Shown: positions 22,829-23,630 of the stretch, piece after piece
How positions within the stretch are numbered: position 1 is the first letter of the stretch
Layout: the number at the start of each line of letters is the position of its first letter
Origin: Sphingobacteriales bacterium
Lineage (GTDB): Bacteria; Bacteroidota; Bacteroidia; Chitinophagales; Chitinophagaceae
Assembly (NCBI GenBank): GCA_947463665.1
Contig: CANHUD010000007.1
Coordinates: forward strand, 1 to 23,630
Length of the DNA stretch: 23,630 nucleotides
Reading direction: 5' to 3'
The notes under the pieces: model-generated
Database searches by the model: none
What the model was told of the DNA's origin: nothing
The model's input: the letters and a program-made list of their open reading frames with translations, nothing else
Program-made: the position numbers and the translations under genes

Positions 22829-23630
22829 TTGAATAAGGAATTAATCATCAATGCAGCACCTCAGGGGGTAGAAATTGCCCTTCTGGAAGATAAGCGGCTG
22901 GTAGAAATGCACAACGAAAAAGCAGATGCCAGTTTCGCTGTGGGAGACCTATACCTAGGAAAAGTAAAAAAACTGATTCCGGGTCTTAACGCCGCCTTTG
23001 TGGATGTAGGGTTTGAGAAAGATGCGTTCCTACACTACACGGATCTGAGTCCGTACGCCAAATCTCTCCTCACATTTACTCAACAGTCGATCATCGATAA
23101 ATCTCCGGAAGGTTTTGATTTCGGTAAATTTATTGTGGAGCCTGAGATTGTGAAAACGGGTAAGATTACGGAGGTACTCGGGCAAAAACCCAACATCCTG
23201 GTTCAGATTCTCAAAGAACCTATAGCGGCCAAAGGCCCCCGGCTTAGCTGTGAGATCTCACTGCCGGGCCGTTTTGTAGTGGTCACCCCTTTCAATGACA
23301 TTATCGCGGTTTCCCGGAAGATCCACTCTTCAGAAGAAAGAAGACGACTCCATAAAATAGTTGAATCGATCAAACCTAAAAATTTTGGTGTGATCGTTCG
23401 AACGGCCGCTGAAGGGAAGAATACAGCAGAGCTTCACGAAGACCTCAACAACCTGATCCGTAACTGGGCTGTCATCCAGAAAAATCTCAAAGGAGCCGTG
23501 GCTCCGGCCAAGATCCTGAGTGAGCAGACAAAAACGACCAGTATGTTGAGAGACCTGCTGAATGCAGATTTCAACAGGATCATCGTCAACGATAAATCCC
23601 TCTTCAACGATACCCGGAGTTATATTCAGA
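22829..23630 (+). CDS. rng: Ribonuclease E/G family protein (5' part; continues off the right edge)
   Basis: RNase E/G endonucleases process rRNA precursors and start mRNA decay. The 267 codons present begin with NKELIINAAPQGVEIALLEDKRLVEMH. They contain the S1 RNA-binding domain at about 35-125 (GDLYLGKVKKLIPGLNAAFVDVGFEKDAFLHY) and reach the RNase H-like/5'-sensor region (GPRLSCEISLPGRFVVV, then FGVIVRTAAEGK). The S1 domain holds an insertion of about 40 residues after DLSPYAKS, seen in Bacteroidota members. The catalytic DNase I-like domain lies past 23630. No ATG is available: TTG at 22829 gives the usual N-terminus, while GTG at 22817, just after an in-frame TAA, would add four residues. 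Confidence 0.95.
   Translation, partial: MNKELIINAAPQGVEIALLEDKRLVEMHNEKADASFAVGDLYLGKVKKLIPGLNAAFVDVGFEKDAFLHYTDLSPYAKSLLTFTQQSIIDKSPEGFDFGKFIVEPEIVKTGKITEVLGQKPNILVQILKEPIAAKGPRLSCEISLPGRFVVVTPFNDIIAVSRKIHSSEERRRLHKIVESIKPKNFGVIVRTAAEGKNTAELHEDLNNLIRNWAVIQKNLKGAVAPAKILSEQTKTTSMLRDLLNADFNRIIVNDKSLFNDTRSYIQ

Overview
This window reads as a chromosomal segment of a Bacteroidota bacterium, most likely of the Chitinophagaceae/Chitinophagales type. The evidence is gene content (the gliding-motility lipoprotein gene gldD beside ssb and mutY, a GLPGLI-motif protein with its outer-membrane partner, DUF3109, a Bacteroidota-type HU/IHF), promoter-like TAnnTTTG motifs, the near absence of Shine-Dalgarno sequences, and several apparent TTG or GTG starts. 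No tRNA, rRNA, CRISPR array, insertion sequence or prophage was seen. Genes are tightly packed and no stretch over 300 bases lacks a gene. The longest gap is 8336-8604 (269 bases), a divergent promoter region.

Layout. Positions 1-1569 (minus) hold rsfS followed by the 5' part of ftsH, which runs off the left edge. birA (1679-2416, plus) stands alone and converges on a minus-strand cluster read from 8335 down to 2423. In transcription order this cluster is a small secreted Cys-containing protein, a GLPGLI protein, an outer-membrane beta-barrel protein with a carboxypeptidase-like N-terminal domain, an exported M23 peptidase and a PrxQ/Bcp peroxiredoxin. The spacings (40, -1, 19 and 2 bases) suggest one cell-envelope operon. 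carB (8605-11427, plus) has its own promoter-like site and leader palindromes and ends in a strong intrinsic terminator. Then come comEC, purH and an EamA-type transporter on the plus strand.

From 21202 down to 15714 (minus) lies a second cluster: mutY, ssb, gldD, DUF3109, lutB and a polysaccharide-deacetylase-like gene. Three of its junctions overlap as ATGA or TGATG. At the right end (plus) are an HU/IHF-type DNA-binding protein, a membrane-anchored TPR protein, a 31-residue highly basic protein resembling the AURKAIP1/COX24 (mS38) domain, and the 5' part of rng (RNase G), which runs off the right edge.

Most of the window is housekeeping: de novo purine and pyrimidine synthesis, biotin attachment, base-excision repair, proteolysis, ribosome dormancy and RNA decay. 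The points most worth a second look are the tiny basic gene and the hairpins between it and rng, the 13-bp inverted repeat enclosing the small secreted-protein gene at the head of the GLPGLI operon, the absence of gldE between ssb and gldD, a CarB that ends before the allosteric domain with palindromes in its leader, and an atypical SSB C-terminal tip.
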